From NCBI GenBank assembly GCA_009746045.1, contig RPFO01000213.1, positions 11,302,593 through 11,366,592 on the forward strand: DNA of 64,000 nt, in the 5' to 3' direction. The notes under the pieces were generated by a model, which saw only the letters and a program-made list of their open reading frames with translations, was not told the DNA's origin and made no database searches. Origin of the DNA: Mesostigma viride. Lineage: Eukaryota > Streptophyta > Mesostigmatophyceae > Mesostigmatales > Mesostigmataceae. Shown here in pieces: positions 40,944 through 59,500 of this stretch. Each line of letters starts with the position of its first letter. Position 1 is the stretch's first letter. A program made the position numbers and the translations under genes.

Positions 40944-42960
40944 GTTTGAATTGAACTGAATTGAATTGAATTGTAACATAACTCCATTGGGAGTATATGT
41001 AGCACATAGCCCTTGAGAGGGGGCATATGGCCTATCATACATCCTAAGCTACTTCCTGCAAGGGTGGGGATGTAAAGGACCCTTGCTCTAGGTGCACCAG
41101 GGCACGTGCATCCCCATGATCTTCAAGCTATGCCCAGCGAAGGGGGAGCCTGTCATGGGGGGGAAGATCAGCATAGCTATACAAAGAAGCTAGCTAGGGC
41201 ATGGCGTCTCAGCAGAGAGTTACTCCCTGCATGGGCACAACATAACTAAATAAAGCTAGGCATCATCTGGAGTGTGGCTCATCATAGGCACACATGTACA
41301 TGATTAAATAAAGCGCGTGGCTTAGCTGGGATAGTGCCTCTAGGAGGCGTACATGTACATGGCCACGGTCTATCTATTCTACACTACTACTGCTGTATTC
41401 CCCTAAGCTGGGGCGTCTGGAGTCGCTGGGGCCGCGGGGGTCGCCTGCCAGGGCTTGTGGCCGACGTAGATGGCCGCCCCCTTCCAGTACACCGGCTGGC
41501 CCGCCTTGGTCTGCCGGAGCTGGAGGTAGGTCGGCCATAGCTCGGCGTCGCCGTTGTTGCTGCGCCAGGGTCAAGTCGTCATCAAGGGTGAAGAGAGTCT
41601 TCTCGAGCCGCTTGCGGCGTCTGAGAAAAGAAATCTTGTCCGCCGGGGTCTTAAAGGTGAGAAGGAGCGGGGGCGGCCCTGCCTTACCCCGCGCGCGGGG
41701 AAGGCGGTGGGCGACCAGCTCGATCTCACCAGTAAGTCCCATGCGATCAAGGATTTCTCTCTCGAAAGCACGCGCAAGCTTCTCGGAATTCTCACCTTCC
41801 TCCATCTTGAGATTCTTGACAATGACGTTGAGGCTGCGCTTGGCGAGCTCGGCCTCCTCGCGGAGGTCAAGCGTCTGCCGCTGGATCGAGCTGGGCTGGG
41901 ACGGCGGAGGTGGTGGAGGTGGTATCACTGGTATGTTGCTTAAGCATGTCCGCCCAGGTCGTGATGGGAGGAGCAATGATCGCCGGCCAGGCCAGCAGGG
42001 CCGGCTGGCTTGGCGACAATGTCCTTCACCGCCTGGGCGGTGAGGCCTGCGGTGTTCTGCAGGACCTCGATATAGCGATGGCATTAAGTCGTCTTAATTG
42101 TCCTTAAGACGCTGGTCGATGTCGCGGAGCTGGGCGGTGATGGCGTCGGAGGTGCGGTGGTGCATGGTGGTGGCGGTGGAGGAGGCGAGGAGGGTGGAGG
42201 TGGCGGTGGAGATGGTGGGGAGCTCAGCAGCCAGCGTGCTGCCCATGGCCGCCGGCACATCTGCAGCGATGGGGGCCACGTGCTGCTCGAGGGCCTCCTT
42301 GAGGAGTGAGCGGATGGAGGATAATTCGGGTAAGGTGGTGGTGAGGGGCGTGGGGGGCCAAAGCTCCCTGAGGGAGCGGCCGAGGAGGGAGAAAAGGACG
42401 CGAAGCTGAAGGTGGGGGCGGCGGCATTGGAGGATTTGGTCGAAGTTGTGGGGGCGTCTCTGGAAAGCATCGGTGAGGCGGCCCTGATGGAAGAGTTGCT
42501 TGCACAGCTCGAGAAGCGAGGCATACGATCCGAAAAACACGTAGCTCAGGATCTTGTCGGGGTTGAGCTTGTCAAAAAAGCCGGGCTGGCTGGCGTCAAA
42601 GTCGAACGTTTCCCAGACCAGGTCGGCTCGGCAGGGCGACTGCACTTGGGTTCAGGCGACGCTGCTGGCGAGGCGAGCCCGAGAGGGGGCTGGGCGACCA
42701 CTAGAGCTTGGCTAGTGGCGCCGCTGCCTTCTGTCTGGCCGGTTGGCGAAGCTGCAGCCGGGGCTGCAGGCGTATTTTCATTGCTGAGCGCAGCCGCCAG
42801 GGCCTGCGTTGCGTCGAGAGGCGTTTGCTCATCGTATAGTGCGTTATAGCTTCGGAAAATTATATCAGCATGTGCGTCTAAGAAAGACGAAGCGATTGTG
42901 ATATTCACAGCTGAATTCGGTGCTCAAACGTGAAAGTTATGAGCTCCGACAGCCATGGCT
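40944..42960 (-). mobile_element. LINE-B copy 2: HAL1-like, ORF1-only LINE
   Basis: Minus strand: leader from about 42960, ORF1 (42908-41374), then about 400 bp of 3' UTR, the terminal hairpin ACTCCCAATGGAGT and a tail of TTCAA-type repeats (40944-40973). There is no reverse transcriptase. The direct passage from ORF1 to UTR occurs at the same point as in copy 1 (near 1420), so this is a family structure and not a private deletion. It resembles mammalian HAL1 in layout. The 5' boundary is approximate and no target duplication was found. Confidence 0.7.
41374..42908 (-). pseudogene. LINE-B ORF1 protein
   Basis: Frames in order: 42908-42546 (start MNITIASSFLDAHADIIF, then a Pro/Ala-rich stretch), 42645-42094 (FDFDASQPGFFDKLNPDK, then RSLREL and a Thr/Ala-rich helix) and 42084-41374 (SIQRQTLDLREEAELAKRSL, a coiled-coil-like helix, then IELVAHRLPRARGK, LLTFKTPADKISFLRRRK and TLDDDLT). 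The last block resembles the RNA-binding C-terminal domain of LINE ORF1 proteins. Two frame changes break it as sequenced, near 42620 and 42090. Confidence 0.65.
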
Positions 42961-43904
42961 ATACCTCGTGGCTCGTGGCTCATGTGCCATTGTGCATGCC
43001 TGTGGGGTTTGAATACCTCCATATATTCTGACCTCCACATATTCTGATCAGGCACTCCGCAAAGGTGAAAACCATTTGCGTTCAGTGCCGGGCCGCGGAA
43101 AACGCGGAAAAACGCGATCTGCAAATGAATCCGACCGGAATCGAACTGGGGACCTCTCGCACCAACTTTCGCTGACTATAGGACGGACGTCTCCGGTTAC
43201 CATGGCATCGCCAACTTACACCTACAGTCATCCGCAAAAGTTCTCCTTTCTGGGGAGTGATGCAAGCCTTTCGGATTTGGTACTAGATAAATCACTCGAG
43301 ATCTGTGTGTAGGAGTACTACACACGTGTCCACTCGAGACTTGTTCAGTCTCGAAAAGTGAGACGGGCTGAAGACGGCTGGATCCTTCTTTATTAGAAGG
43401 GGGCGTAGCCGGTACTATGGAAATCAGCCAAGCGTTTATTCTGATCCGGACATATGTTTGTTATACATTTCCCACACACATATTGCATCAGTGTGAGCTA
43501 GGCAGTTGGCTGGTCTCTATGGCATCGATCATCAAGCATGTAACCGGTGAGTAGAAGCTTCCCATTGTCAGCATGTGCCACCATGCAGGTGTGCTGGCCA
43601 TCACCTGGCAAGCTATAGCAGGCATTAATTGTCATTATCCTTGCTAGGGCAAGCTGAAATAGGCTTAAAATCACTAGTTTGTTGGTGGCTGCCTCCTAGA
43701 ATGCATGCCTTGCGTAGGGTATCCGTACCACGTAATTACCTACGTGCATGGACAAGGTGGCGCCTGCACATGCATAGGTGCCATGTATAAGGGCAGTGTG
43801 ATGATGCGGTTATGTTTCCCCATCATTGTGGAAGGGAAATGTATTGTATGACATGGTTGGTGGCCTTATTAGTAGCAACTGTGTTGCGGCCGGGACGGAA
43901 GCCG
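42961..43904. other. Intergenic; eroded tRNA-like stretch only
   Basis: A minus-strand B-box-like segment (AGTTCGATTCCGG, about 43133-43145) occurs here without a foldable tRNA around it. No gene recognised. Confidence 0.35.
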
Positions 43905-44180
43905 TGCCGCTGAGCCGTCTCACTGAGACCTGTGGCCGTGCAGGGCAGTGCGCAGGCGGTTCAGGATGAGCCGCATGAGAAGCTTGAGCTGGCCGGGGGC
44001 ACTTTGGATGCACACCCCTCTGTAGTTGCCTGGGTCAGCGGGTGACCCCTTCAGTTCTTGTACAGCATAGTGCAAAAACTGTGTTGCTGCAGGCCGCGGG
44101 GGGCGGTTGCGATGACAGCAGAATGCGATTGCAGATCTATCCTGGAACAGCTGCATGACACGGCCCGGCAGTGTCCTCAA
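43905..44180 (-). pseudogene. LINE reverse transcriptase fragment
   Basis: The frame 44180-43920 includes ELKGSPADPGNYRGVCI followed by KLLMRLILNRL, the conserved RT motif 1 of LINEs (GDP/ADPGNYRGI, then K...ILN.RL). After the stop the next frame gives a HGFRPGRNT-like motif 2. It is too short to place in a family and may belong with the other LINE remnants near 44.3-44.95 kb. Confidence 0.7.
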
Positions 44181-44295
44181 ACTCGGCGGCGAGTTTCACG
44201 ACTGGGTAAACCTGCCATGAACTACACACAGCTGTTGCTGGCCGGCTGACCTAGTGGTCTTAGCTAAGTTTGAACACCGCATTCACTCCCTCTCT

Positions 44296-44560
44296 CTTGC
44301 TTGTACTGCTATGCAGAACAAGAAGAGGTGGAAGACGATTGTCCAGGCTCACACGCCAGCCCCTGTGGGCAAGCCCCCTCCCCCCAAGGGGAAGCTAGGG
44401 GCGCTTTGCTGAGTAGAGTAGTTAGGGTTTTCTAGATTAGATTAGCTTAGAGTTAGCTGAGTTCGGTTTCGCGCGGCTTCGCCCATCTTAATCCACCCAG
44501 CAAGGGAATATGTGCTACACTGATGATCTCCCAACGGAGTCATGTTATAATTTAATTTTA
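44296..44560 (+). mobile_element. LINE 3' fragment (same subfamily as 11844-12097)
   Basis: It begins with C-terminal codons (NKKRWKTIVQAHTPAP, stop near 44412), then a 3' UTR, the hairpin CTCCCAACGGAGTCATGTTA (44529-44548) and an AATTTAATTTTATTTT tail. The left boundary is uncertain. Confidence 0.65.
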
Positions 44561-44610
44561 TTTTGATATGTAAGACGCAAACAGGATGCGTGTGCCATTT
44601 GTCACGTACC

Positions 44611-44963
44611 ATTCTAATTCATCCGTGGATTTTTCGTGATAGACTCGGCATGGACATGTGCTACACTATAGACGTGACGGGCTCACACCCGGGCAGCCTC
44701 CTGGTTTGTCTGTAGTATGGAGGCAGATGGTGCTTAAGGATAGATGGCAAGTAGTGATGAAGGAGACCACCCCAAAGTCTGTGGGGGCTCCGCGTGTGAC
44801 CGCGTATGGCATTCATAGCGATTCGGGCCGCGGTGCCCACACCCCTGTAACTAGGACCTAGATAGCTTACACCATCCATTCCATCCCATGTTCCCCTCCC
44901 ACTGAGGACTTATGCTCACGTGACGCAGTAACGTGTCTATTAATTAATCAAATTCTAATTCAT
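44611..44963 (+). mobile_element. Diverged LINE, 5'-truncated, with 12-bp duplication
   Basis: The element is 44623-44951, flanked by ATTCTAATTCAT at 44611-44622 and 44952-44963. It encodes a C-terminal scrap (GLSVVWRQMVLKDRWQVVM) homologous to the end of LINE-A (GLSVIWKKMMDKAKWAQVI), followed by a CATCC-containing 3' UTR and a TTAATTAATCA tail. It is a third LINE subfamily sharing the same C-terminal motif. Confidence 0.85.
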
Positions 44964-46039
44964 GCTGGACACTATTCAGCCTTCTAGTAGTGCTGCTGTG
45001 AGTGTACGCCCCGCGTCGCCGTCTCATAGCGTGCATGCAGTGCATACCACACATGTGGCTACAGGCCGGCGTCCCCACACAGTCTGGCTAGCAAGGTCGC
45101 TATCTCGCGGAACGTCCATTAAGCAGCTGGTGGAACCCCAAGTTGCCTGTATCATGAAGCTTACGCGGCCGGCCAGTGGCGGCCACAAGGTCCTCCGAAT
45201 TTGATAATTGTTGAGAATCAACTTTTGCTCCATGACGCTGTCATGCACTTTATGGACAGGGGCGGGGCCGGCGCCTAGCTGCCATTTTTAGAGATCGAGA
45301 ACCGTGCATGCGGCCGGGCTGCATGGGCAGACGGCCGGTAGTGCCAACGTACTAATGTAGCCAGTGGATCGATGGCCGGTTACATCGCAGCACGACTGCA
45401 TGCACTAGATGGCCAGCCTGCCAGGCCCAGGCCCCAGCCGGGGCTTACAGCGTCAGGGACATGAGGCAAAGTAGCCTATGTCAGTCACGAGTCATCGCTA
45501 ATCTGCCCAAGCATGACATGGATCATGGAGTGAATTTTTTATATTGGTGTCCGAGCTAGAGGGGTACAAAAGGGTATGTGTGCTAACAAGTGGTGCAAGT
45601 GGCTCACATTTGTACCGTTTGATAGCTGGGTTTTCAGCACATAGATAGTCCTTTCTCCCCTTCATCCACACATTCCGTTCTGGATTATGTTCCATAAGGC
45701 CGTCCCGGGTTTGCTTAAAGTTATCTTATTCTTCGCAAACGAATTCGGATCATCATCCCTGTCAGCAATGGCAGGTGATCCTCCAACATAGGTTCTGCTA
45801 CCAATGCAGGAGGTGGCTGTCCCATGGGCAAGGCCTCATCACCTACCTATCTTAGATGCAACCTGAGATGCCCCAGAACTGGTTGCAAAAGTCGAAGCTG
45901 TGTCCTTGTGAAGTGGCAACAGTAGACAATCATGATGCCATAGTGGTAGATCTGAATAGCTCCAAGTTCAGGTTGTTGCGCGAAATGAGCCCGATCCTGG
46001 GCTCCTGATTCTCTTGAGTCATAGGCAGCCCATCTGGAA
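44964..46039. other. Intergenic; no gene recognised
   Basis: Short frames only; no repeat family member or RNA gene recognised. Confidence 0.45.
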
Positions 46040-52909
<6,870 letters not shown>

Positions 52910-53445
52910 CGGAGTTGAAGGTCAAGGGCAACCTCAATCTCCCTCAAGTGTGCAACTTGGGGTGACCGAGGCTAACTGAGTTGCCAGCAAATTCCTTCAA
53001 TAGGACGCACTTTTGCAGGTATGCAAAGTTAAAGCGACACCGCAACCTCAAGCTTCTTCGCTGTATTGTCGCTATCGTATTTGCAGTGGATACTTGGCAG
53101 GCCAGGGGATGTTTCAGTCCTGACACTTTGTCTTCGCTTGCAAGGCGGGAGGGCCTACCACATTAGCATCGATGCGTTAGCGAAGAACTTCCCACTTTGT
53201 TATCGTTTGCGGGTCGTCTGATGATATGCTGCGCAGCTCTTTGGTGGCTGCACTTAATTTAAACAGAGTGCATGCTTGGTTCATACTTTCATGGCTGGGA
53301 GAATCGAATTCATTTACTGCAAAACTGACATTGCACGTAAAACTGACGCTGGTGACCCAAGTCAAGTCCAACGGTTTCTGCTCGAGTTGAGTTGATGTGT
53401 GGCACATGCATGAGGCACCAACACCGCGCCGGCGCGGCGACGCCC

Positions 53446-53497
53446 TCGGTCGGTCGGTCGGTCGCCGGTCGGTCGGTCGGTCGGTCGGTCGGTCGGG
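53446..53497. repeat. CGGT tetranucleotide repeat
   Basis: About 12 copies, with one CGCCGGT interruption. Confidence 0.9.
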
Positions 53498-55654
53498 GGA
53501 GGGGAATCCAGTACCTAGTGGCCGAGGGGGATAAAGCTGTTGTTGTTGTGGTGGTGGTTTTGTCCCACGCCGCACATGGGCAGCAGAGAATCTTTTTAGT
53601 GGCCGAGGGATAATGCTGTAGGGGTCTGGGGGAAAGACTCGCTGACACCAGGCTGACACACACCATGACCCAAATACAGCCAAATGTCGTCATCTGAAAT
53701 CTCTGTCTGGCGCGGGATCCAAAACATAACGGACTGACTGACAGCTAATAAATTTCATAGAAGATCTCTTACTGTACCAACAGTAGATCGGTATCTCCAA
53801 GGGTTAAAGGGTTGTCTGAAAGGTCTTTTGAACTTCATAGAAGCTACCTTATAGGGACTGAGGCAAGAAATTCAAAGGGACATAAATATCTGAAAGCTGG
53901 CTGTAACCGGTCGGGTGGTCATGGTAAGGAAACGCAGGGTAAATTATAATGCGGGACAGCGACACAGCGATATTGCAACGTACGCGAATGCAGCAGTCGT
54001 AAAAACCTCGTAGATAGCAATGGTGCCGGTTCGCACCTTGACACTGCGTCGCTTGCCCCATGCGACCAAGCCTCGATACTGCGCGAGACAACAGAAGCGG
54101 GCTTGTGTGGTGCTAACTAACTTCGTCTAGATTGCTTTTTCCGTTTCTTTTTTGAACTAACTATTTTCGTTAATCGCTGTCGTACTGGCAGTGTAATAAT
54201 GTACTGTAAGTTACAGGTGGACGAACCCGGCGCACTTATGTATGGAGCCAGCACTACGTCTAGCAAGGCAGGACACCGAAAAGTGAAAACATGGGCATGC
54301 CTATCATTGTTCGCTGGGGATTCAATGATTTTGTTGGGGTCAATTGCAGTAACGTGGTTGTTTCCTTGCGTTTTCTCATGAGTCATGAACCAGTTTGGGT
54401 GAGTCTAACTCTCGGGAATGTAGAGTAATGTAGGCACGTGCTGGAGGCTGGCACGATGCCCAGAAATACATTTAAGAGTTTCAAGCACCAGGTAATTGTT
54501 TGTATTGCGAGCCCTTGCTGCTTTATGTTTCCTGGCCAACTATCTCTTCTGAATACTCTCAACTCTTCTCTACTCGCTACCTTCCGTCGAGCAAATTACA
54601 CAGTCTATCACCCCGTCCCGGCCCTATCTCTGAGCACGATCCTGATTTTTGTAAAGCAGTGTTTCGCATCCGTGGTAGTTGTCGGTATGCGTGGCTTAGT
54701 TTGCGGCATACACACGCTACTCATGCGAGGACGCGCCGGCTCTGCTTGCCGCACCCACCATGGCCATGGACGAATAGATCTGATATCACGACAACTAGGC
54801 GTACGGCACATGCTCGCAGTTCACATGCGCCGGTGCACCTGTTGTATGATTTCTTTTCTCTGAGAGCTGAAAGGGTTTTGTGCATCTGAGCACTCGTAGC
54901 ATGCTGATGGCCAGACTTCCCTTCGAGAAACCTTGGGCGAGGAACTCAGTAGCACTCCCACGTGGGTTCTCGAAACCCTACCATTTCTGTCGAGCAGTGT
55001 TCACAGACACGCATATGGATCAGCGAATTTGGTTTCCTCTGATGGGAGGCATGGGCACTCCGGTCTCTTCAGCCTCCCATCTTCCCTGATAAGGATTCCT
55101 TTGCATGTGACCTAAATTTGGAACAGCCATGGATACAGGGAGAAGCATATCCCGTTGCCGGGGACAGCTGCAGCAATTGTAGGGGTTAGGGCATTGTTTT
55201 TGGTTTTTCTTCTTAAATTTTGTGTGTTTGCAAGACCCCCGCCCCCACCCCCCGAAGGACAGTGGCTAAAGAGCCAAGGACTGTGTGTTTATCAATCACA
55301 GGACAATTTGCTCGTCAGTCCCCCCTCTCCGCCGGGCAGCAGCAAACCCTGGCAGATCCCTAGTGCATTGCTCTTGTTGTTTCCTACCCTGCCCACCCAA
55401 AATAAACCAGCATGTGGCCTGGTTTGCTTACCTGCTTACTTACTTGCTTACTTACTCATTCCACACCACGCAAGCCGGTCCCCCCACCCTCACCCCTTCC
55501 GCACATGCTGCTTAGGATCCTGGGTAGAATGGGCCCAGTAGTGATAGTCACCTTGGCAAGGGTATCAGGGTATGAGATAGAGGTTTCAGTTTCCCTGGAG
55601 CCCCTCGTCCCTTGGAATGGTTACACAAGACAGCCCGTGCGACAGCAGTACGAT

Positions 55655-55846
55655 CCTGCTGCTGCTGCTGATGCTGATGCTGATGCTGCCGCCGCCGCCG
55701 CTGCTGCTGATGCTAATGCTGCCGCCGCCGCCGCCGCTGCTGCTGCTGCTGATGCTAATGCTGCCGCTACCGCTGCTGGCCGCCGCCGCCGCCGCCGCCG
55801 CCGCTGCTGCTGCTGCTGCTGCTGCCGCTGCCACTGCCGCTGCTTC
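55655..55846. repeat. CTG/GCC trinucleotide tract
   Basis: Alternating blocks of CTG, GATGCT and GCC repeats, uninterrupted in three-base period for about 190 bp. It is open in most frames, so it could be a homopolymeric coding tract or non-coding; no flanking coding sequence supports a gene. Confidence 0.85.
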
Positions 55847-56519
55847 TAGGCGTCATGAGGGTGACTCCCATACACCGCAAGGGCTTGGAGGGGTTGGTTC
55901 GGCAAGTTCTGGTGGGAGAGCGAGTAGTGCGAGAGCACTGCTAGGAGGGGGAACGGGTTGGTGTGGTAGAGCTTGCTAGGACACAAATACGCATGGCAGT
56001 CTGCTGCATGAGTGGTATAATCTTTGCAGCTTGTACTAACCTGAGAGCTCCAACTGGAATGGTTTCTACCCTCATGCTGGCCAGGGTTGGCTATCCTTGT
56101 CCGCCCCCAATACGGTGGGGGTGGGGTGGGGGGGTGGGGGGGCGTCACATGACATCCTGTTCGTTCAAAAAGGTTAAATACGATGAAAACTGTGTTTTCT
56201 CACAAAACCAAGGGGCCGTTACTGGTCATACCGCTTTAACCCTAATATGCTTTTCCAGGCCTCACGCCGCTGAGTGCGTGCCTCTGTGCCAAGCTGCACC
56301 TTTCTTTTCCCCTAACGCACGGATAGCTGAATTAATAAGAAAATTATCAATTGATACATAATTGATAAACCATAGTTTTATTGATAAATAGCTAATGCGC
56401 CCCCCCCCCCCCCCCCCGCCCTCCGCCTTTTTTCTTCTTGTACGCTTCGTCATTCTCCTTCCCCCTTTTCCTTTTTTTCCCTCCTCCCTAACGCTGTACT
56501 TTCGTGCATGTGTGGCCAC

Positions 56520-59500
56520 ATGGCGGGCGTGCAGTCGGGGGGCAAGAAGGACCTCTTCCGAACCGTCTACCCCTCCAACAACCGACGCGATGGCGCCCAC
56601 TTGTCCAGGTAATTGCGTGCAAACGTGTGTGTTGCCGTGATGTTGTTGTAGGCATGGCGCCCACCTAGCTGCACACCATGAAAGATTTCTACTTTTTGGT
56701 ACTTTTTTTTTTTTCTGCTGGAAACCATGCTACCATCTGACCCTACTTTTGAAACCGCGTCCTCTTCCCGCTTGATAGCAAAGGTAGATATTAAGTCCCT
56801 GTGATCACGTCAACATTTTCACAATCCAACCTCTCCCCCCCCCCTCCTCTCTCCTTCCCTTCCCACGCGCAATCCCCTGCTCTCTTGCCCCTCTCCCCAC
56901 CCACCCCCTTCCCCCAACACCACAGCGGCTTTGCGCAGAACGAGGTGCGCAGTGGGCGCTACTCCCTGCTCTCCTTCCTGCCCGCCACGCTGTGGCAGCA
57001 GATGCGGCGCGAGGTTAACCTCTTCTTCCTCTTCATCATGCTCGTCCAGCTCGTGCCCGACCTGTCACCCACCCATTGGACGACCACGGGCCTGCCGCTC
57101 ATGTTTGTGCTGCTGGTGAACGCGATCAAGGAAGGCGTAGTGGACTACCGGTGGGTGCATGCACGCTTGGCAGTGATGATTATACTATATGTCTCGTAGG
57201 GCCTGCCGCTCCTGTTTGTGCTGCTGGTGAAGGCGATCCAGGAAGGCATAGTGGACTACCAGTGGGTGCATGCGAAGTATAATACGTACATCGCTGTGCA
57301 AAGCGTCATAGTATGAAATATAATACTATAGAATGTGATATGTCCATCGTCATGCAATGATGCAATTATGCTAGCACCAGCGACCTCACCAGCAACTGCG
57401 CCAGCAACCTGCACCAGCACCAGCATTGAGTACTAGAAGGTGCAGGAACATTGAACCAGCATGCCGCCCCTCCGTCCGCCCCCCTGCGTCTTCCGCATTA
57501 CTTTACCCTGATTCCCCCCTTATATTTCCTTTTTCCTTCCCTACCTCACCGCGTGTGCCTTTTACCTCCCCACCCTCTCGCTTACATTCCTTCTCCTCTT
57601 GCCCCTCCCCCCCACACACACACCACCACCACACCACCACCACACACACACACACACTCACGCGCACAAGCACACACACATGCACTCACACACACACACA
57701 CACACGCGCGCGTGTCCTGCCAAACCTCGCTCACTTATGAGGCATCATCTCCCTCTCCCACCCCCACCCCCTGCCAACATGTGTTTATGCTTCCCACGCA
57801 TCGCTTCTGCCCCCCCAGCCGGCACGCGCTGAACCGCTCGCTCGCTCTCGTGCATCGCCGTACCCCTCACCCGCGTCTCTTTTCTGCCATGGTTCACTCC
57901 CACGCACCGCCTCTCCACCACCAGCCGCCACGCGCTCGACCGCTCGCTCAACCACCAGACCGTGGGCAGGCTGCACGGTGCACTGTTCGAGAGCGTGACG
58001 TGGTCCAGCGTGAAAGTGGGCGACATCCTTCGCATCGAGTGCGACCAGGACGTGCCGGCCGACATGATCTGCCTCACCTCCAGCGAGCCGGATGGTAGGA
58101 TCCGATTGTCGATGTCATTATTGTCCTGGCATAGTGAGACCAGGACATGCTGTCCGACGTGATTCGCCTCACCTTTCTAACCAACCAGACTGTGGTAATA
58201 CGCTTTTTGCTGTTGCGACTCGTGCTTCGGTCACTATAACGATAATAACACGTACACTGAGACACGTCACTACAGCAATAGTCATTCTTATCAAAGAGAC
58301 AACCAGCGCAGGCCAGTTCTTATGGTGCTATCTCTATGGCCACACAACGTGACTGGGTCTGCGAACCCTCCGGGCCCCCGCATGCCGGTTGGGACGATGA
58401 GGGTAAATATGATCCTGGTTTTACTACAATTGTTTCTTTTACGCTTGTTCCTCGGCCATTCACTGTGAGTAGGAGGGGTTCCTCTGCCTTACATCCAATA
58501 TGCTAGCATTGCCGTGTGCCTATGGCCATTGTAGGAGTGGAATTCAGCCTTTTGGAGACTCAACCGCCACGGACATTGATGACTGTGCTAAAATAATTCT
58601 GTTCACCAGTGGCTTTGTAGCGCTTCACAAAACAGTCTATTTTTGTCATTAGTCAGACGACGCTGCCATCGCTGATTTCAATCCCAGGTCACACCTTGAA
58701 GCCCCTGGCATGCAAGTGCCATCCCTATTTCCTTTTGTTGAAGCTCTGAGCTTTTTATTTACGTGTCCAAGTCCCTTTGTCTAAGAGCCTTGTCATTCAT
58801 GCGTGTGAAGTCCGCTCCTTCGCACGCTCCATCATCGTCTCATCTGCGTGCTTTCTTCGTAATGTTTCTTTACCTGCTATGCACCACCGTGTGCTATGTA
58901 CAGTACCAGCATATGTTTTACAAAGCCTGCTAATGGTCATCATGCTGCACTACCAGAGATAGACCCCATCTCCGCGCTGGGAAATATCGATAATTACACG
59001 CACACTGAGGCATTATTACACGCAAACGTCACTCTAACGATAGTTGTATAACCCCGTCTCTACGCCGGGGCAAACTGAGGCATTATTATGCCCTCACTTC
59101 CCACGTCGAGCCCTCTAGAGTGGTTTGGCCAAAGGCTGGCGTCTACTATCTAATCGATTTAAGGGAAATCGATCGTCCCCCAGTGCTTTGGGGCTTCAAA
59201 GCACCTCACCGCTCTACATGACGTCCCAGCGGAGGCTCATGGGTCATTCATGGTGGTTTAATAAGTATTTGGTATGAGATTTTGATAAGATCCCGACTCC
59301 ACATGGGTATTTATCAAGGTCTCAGCTAGGGGTATCGGTATAACTCCTGCTGATGCGGACGTTGGCTGTTGTGTTTCCGGCGTGCTGCCGCAGCTTGCTA
59401 TGCTGTACCCGCCCCCCCCCCCCCCCCCTCCCGCCCATCGTCGCAACATCTGCAGGCAAGCCTGCTGATTATCAACCTGATGCATAGGTATCTGTGTGCC

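Larger units (their letters stand above)
52910..56507. other. Region between divergent SKA2 and P4-ATPase genes
   Basis: It contains simple repeats (CGGT at 53446-53497, CTG/GCC at 55655-55846) and several open frames of up to 168 residues that show no recognisable motif. It must hold both promoters; no element can be pointed to with confidence. Confidence 0.4.

Noticed and set aside
43120-43210. tRNA-like segment on the minus strand (AGTTCGATTCC B-box)
   Set aside because: T-stem mismatches, no matching acceptor 5' strand and no anticodon stem; at most an eroded tRNA-derived repeat.
53177-53693. 127- and 168-residue minus-strand frames with PTDRPTDR repeats
   Set aside because: Driven by the CGGT repeat; no domain, and the two frames overlap.
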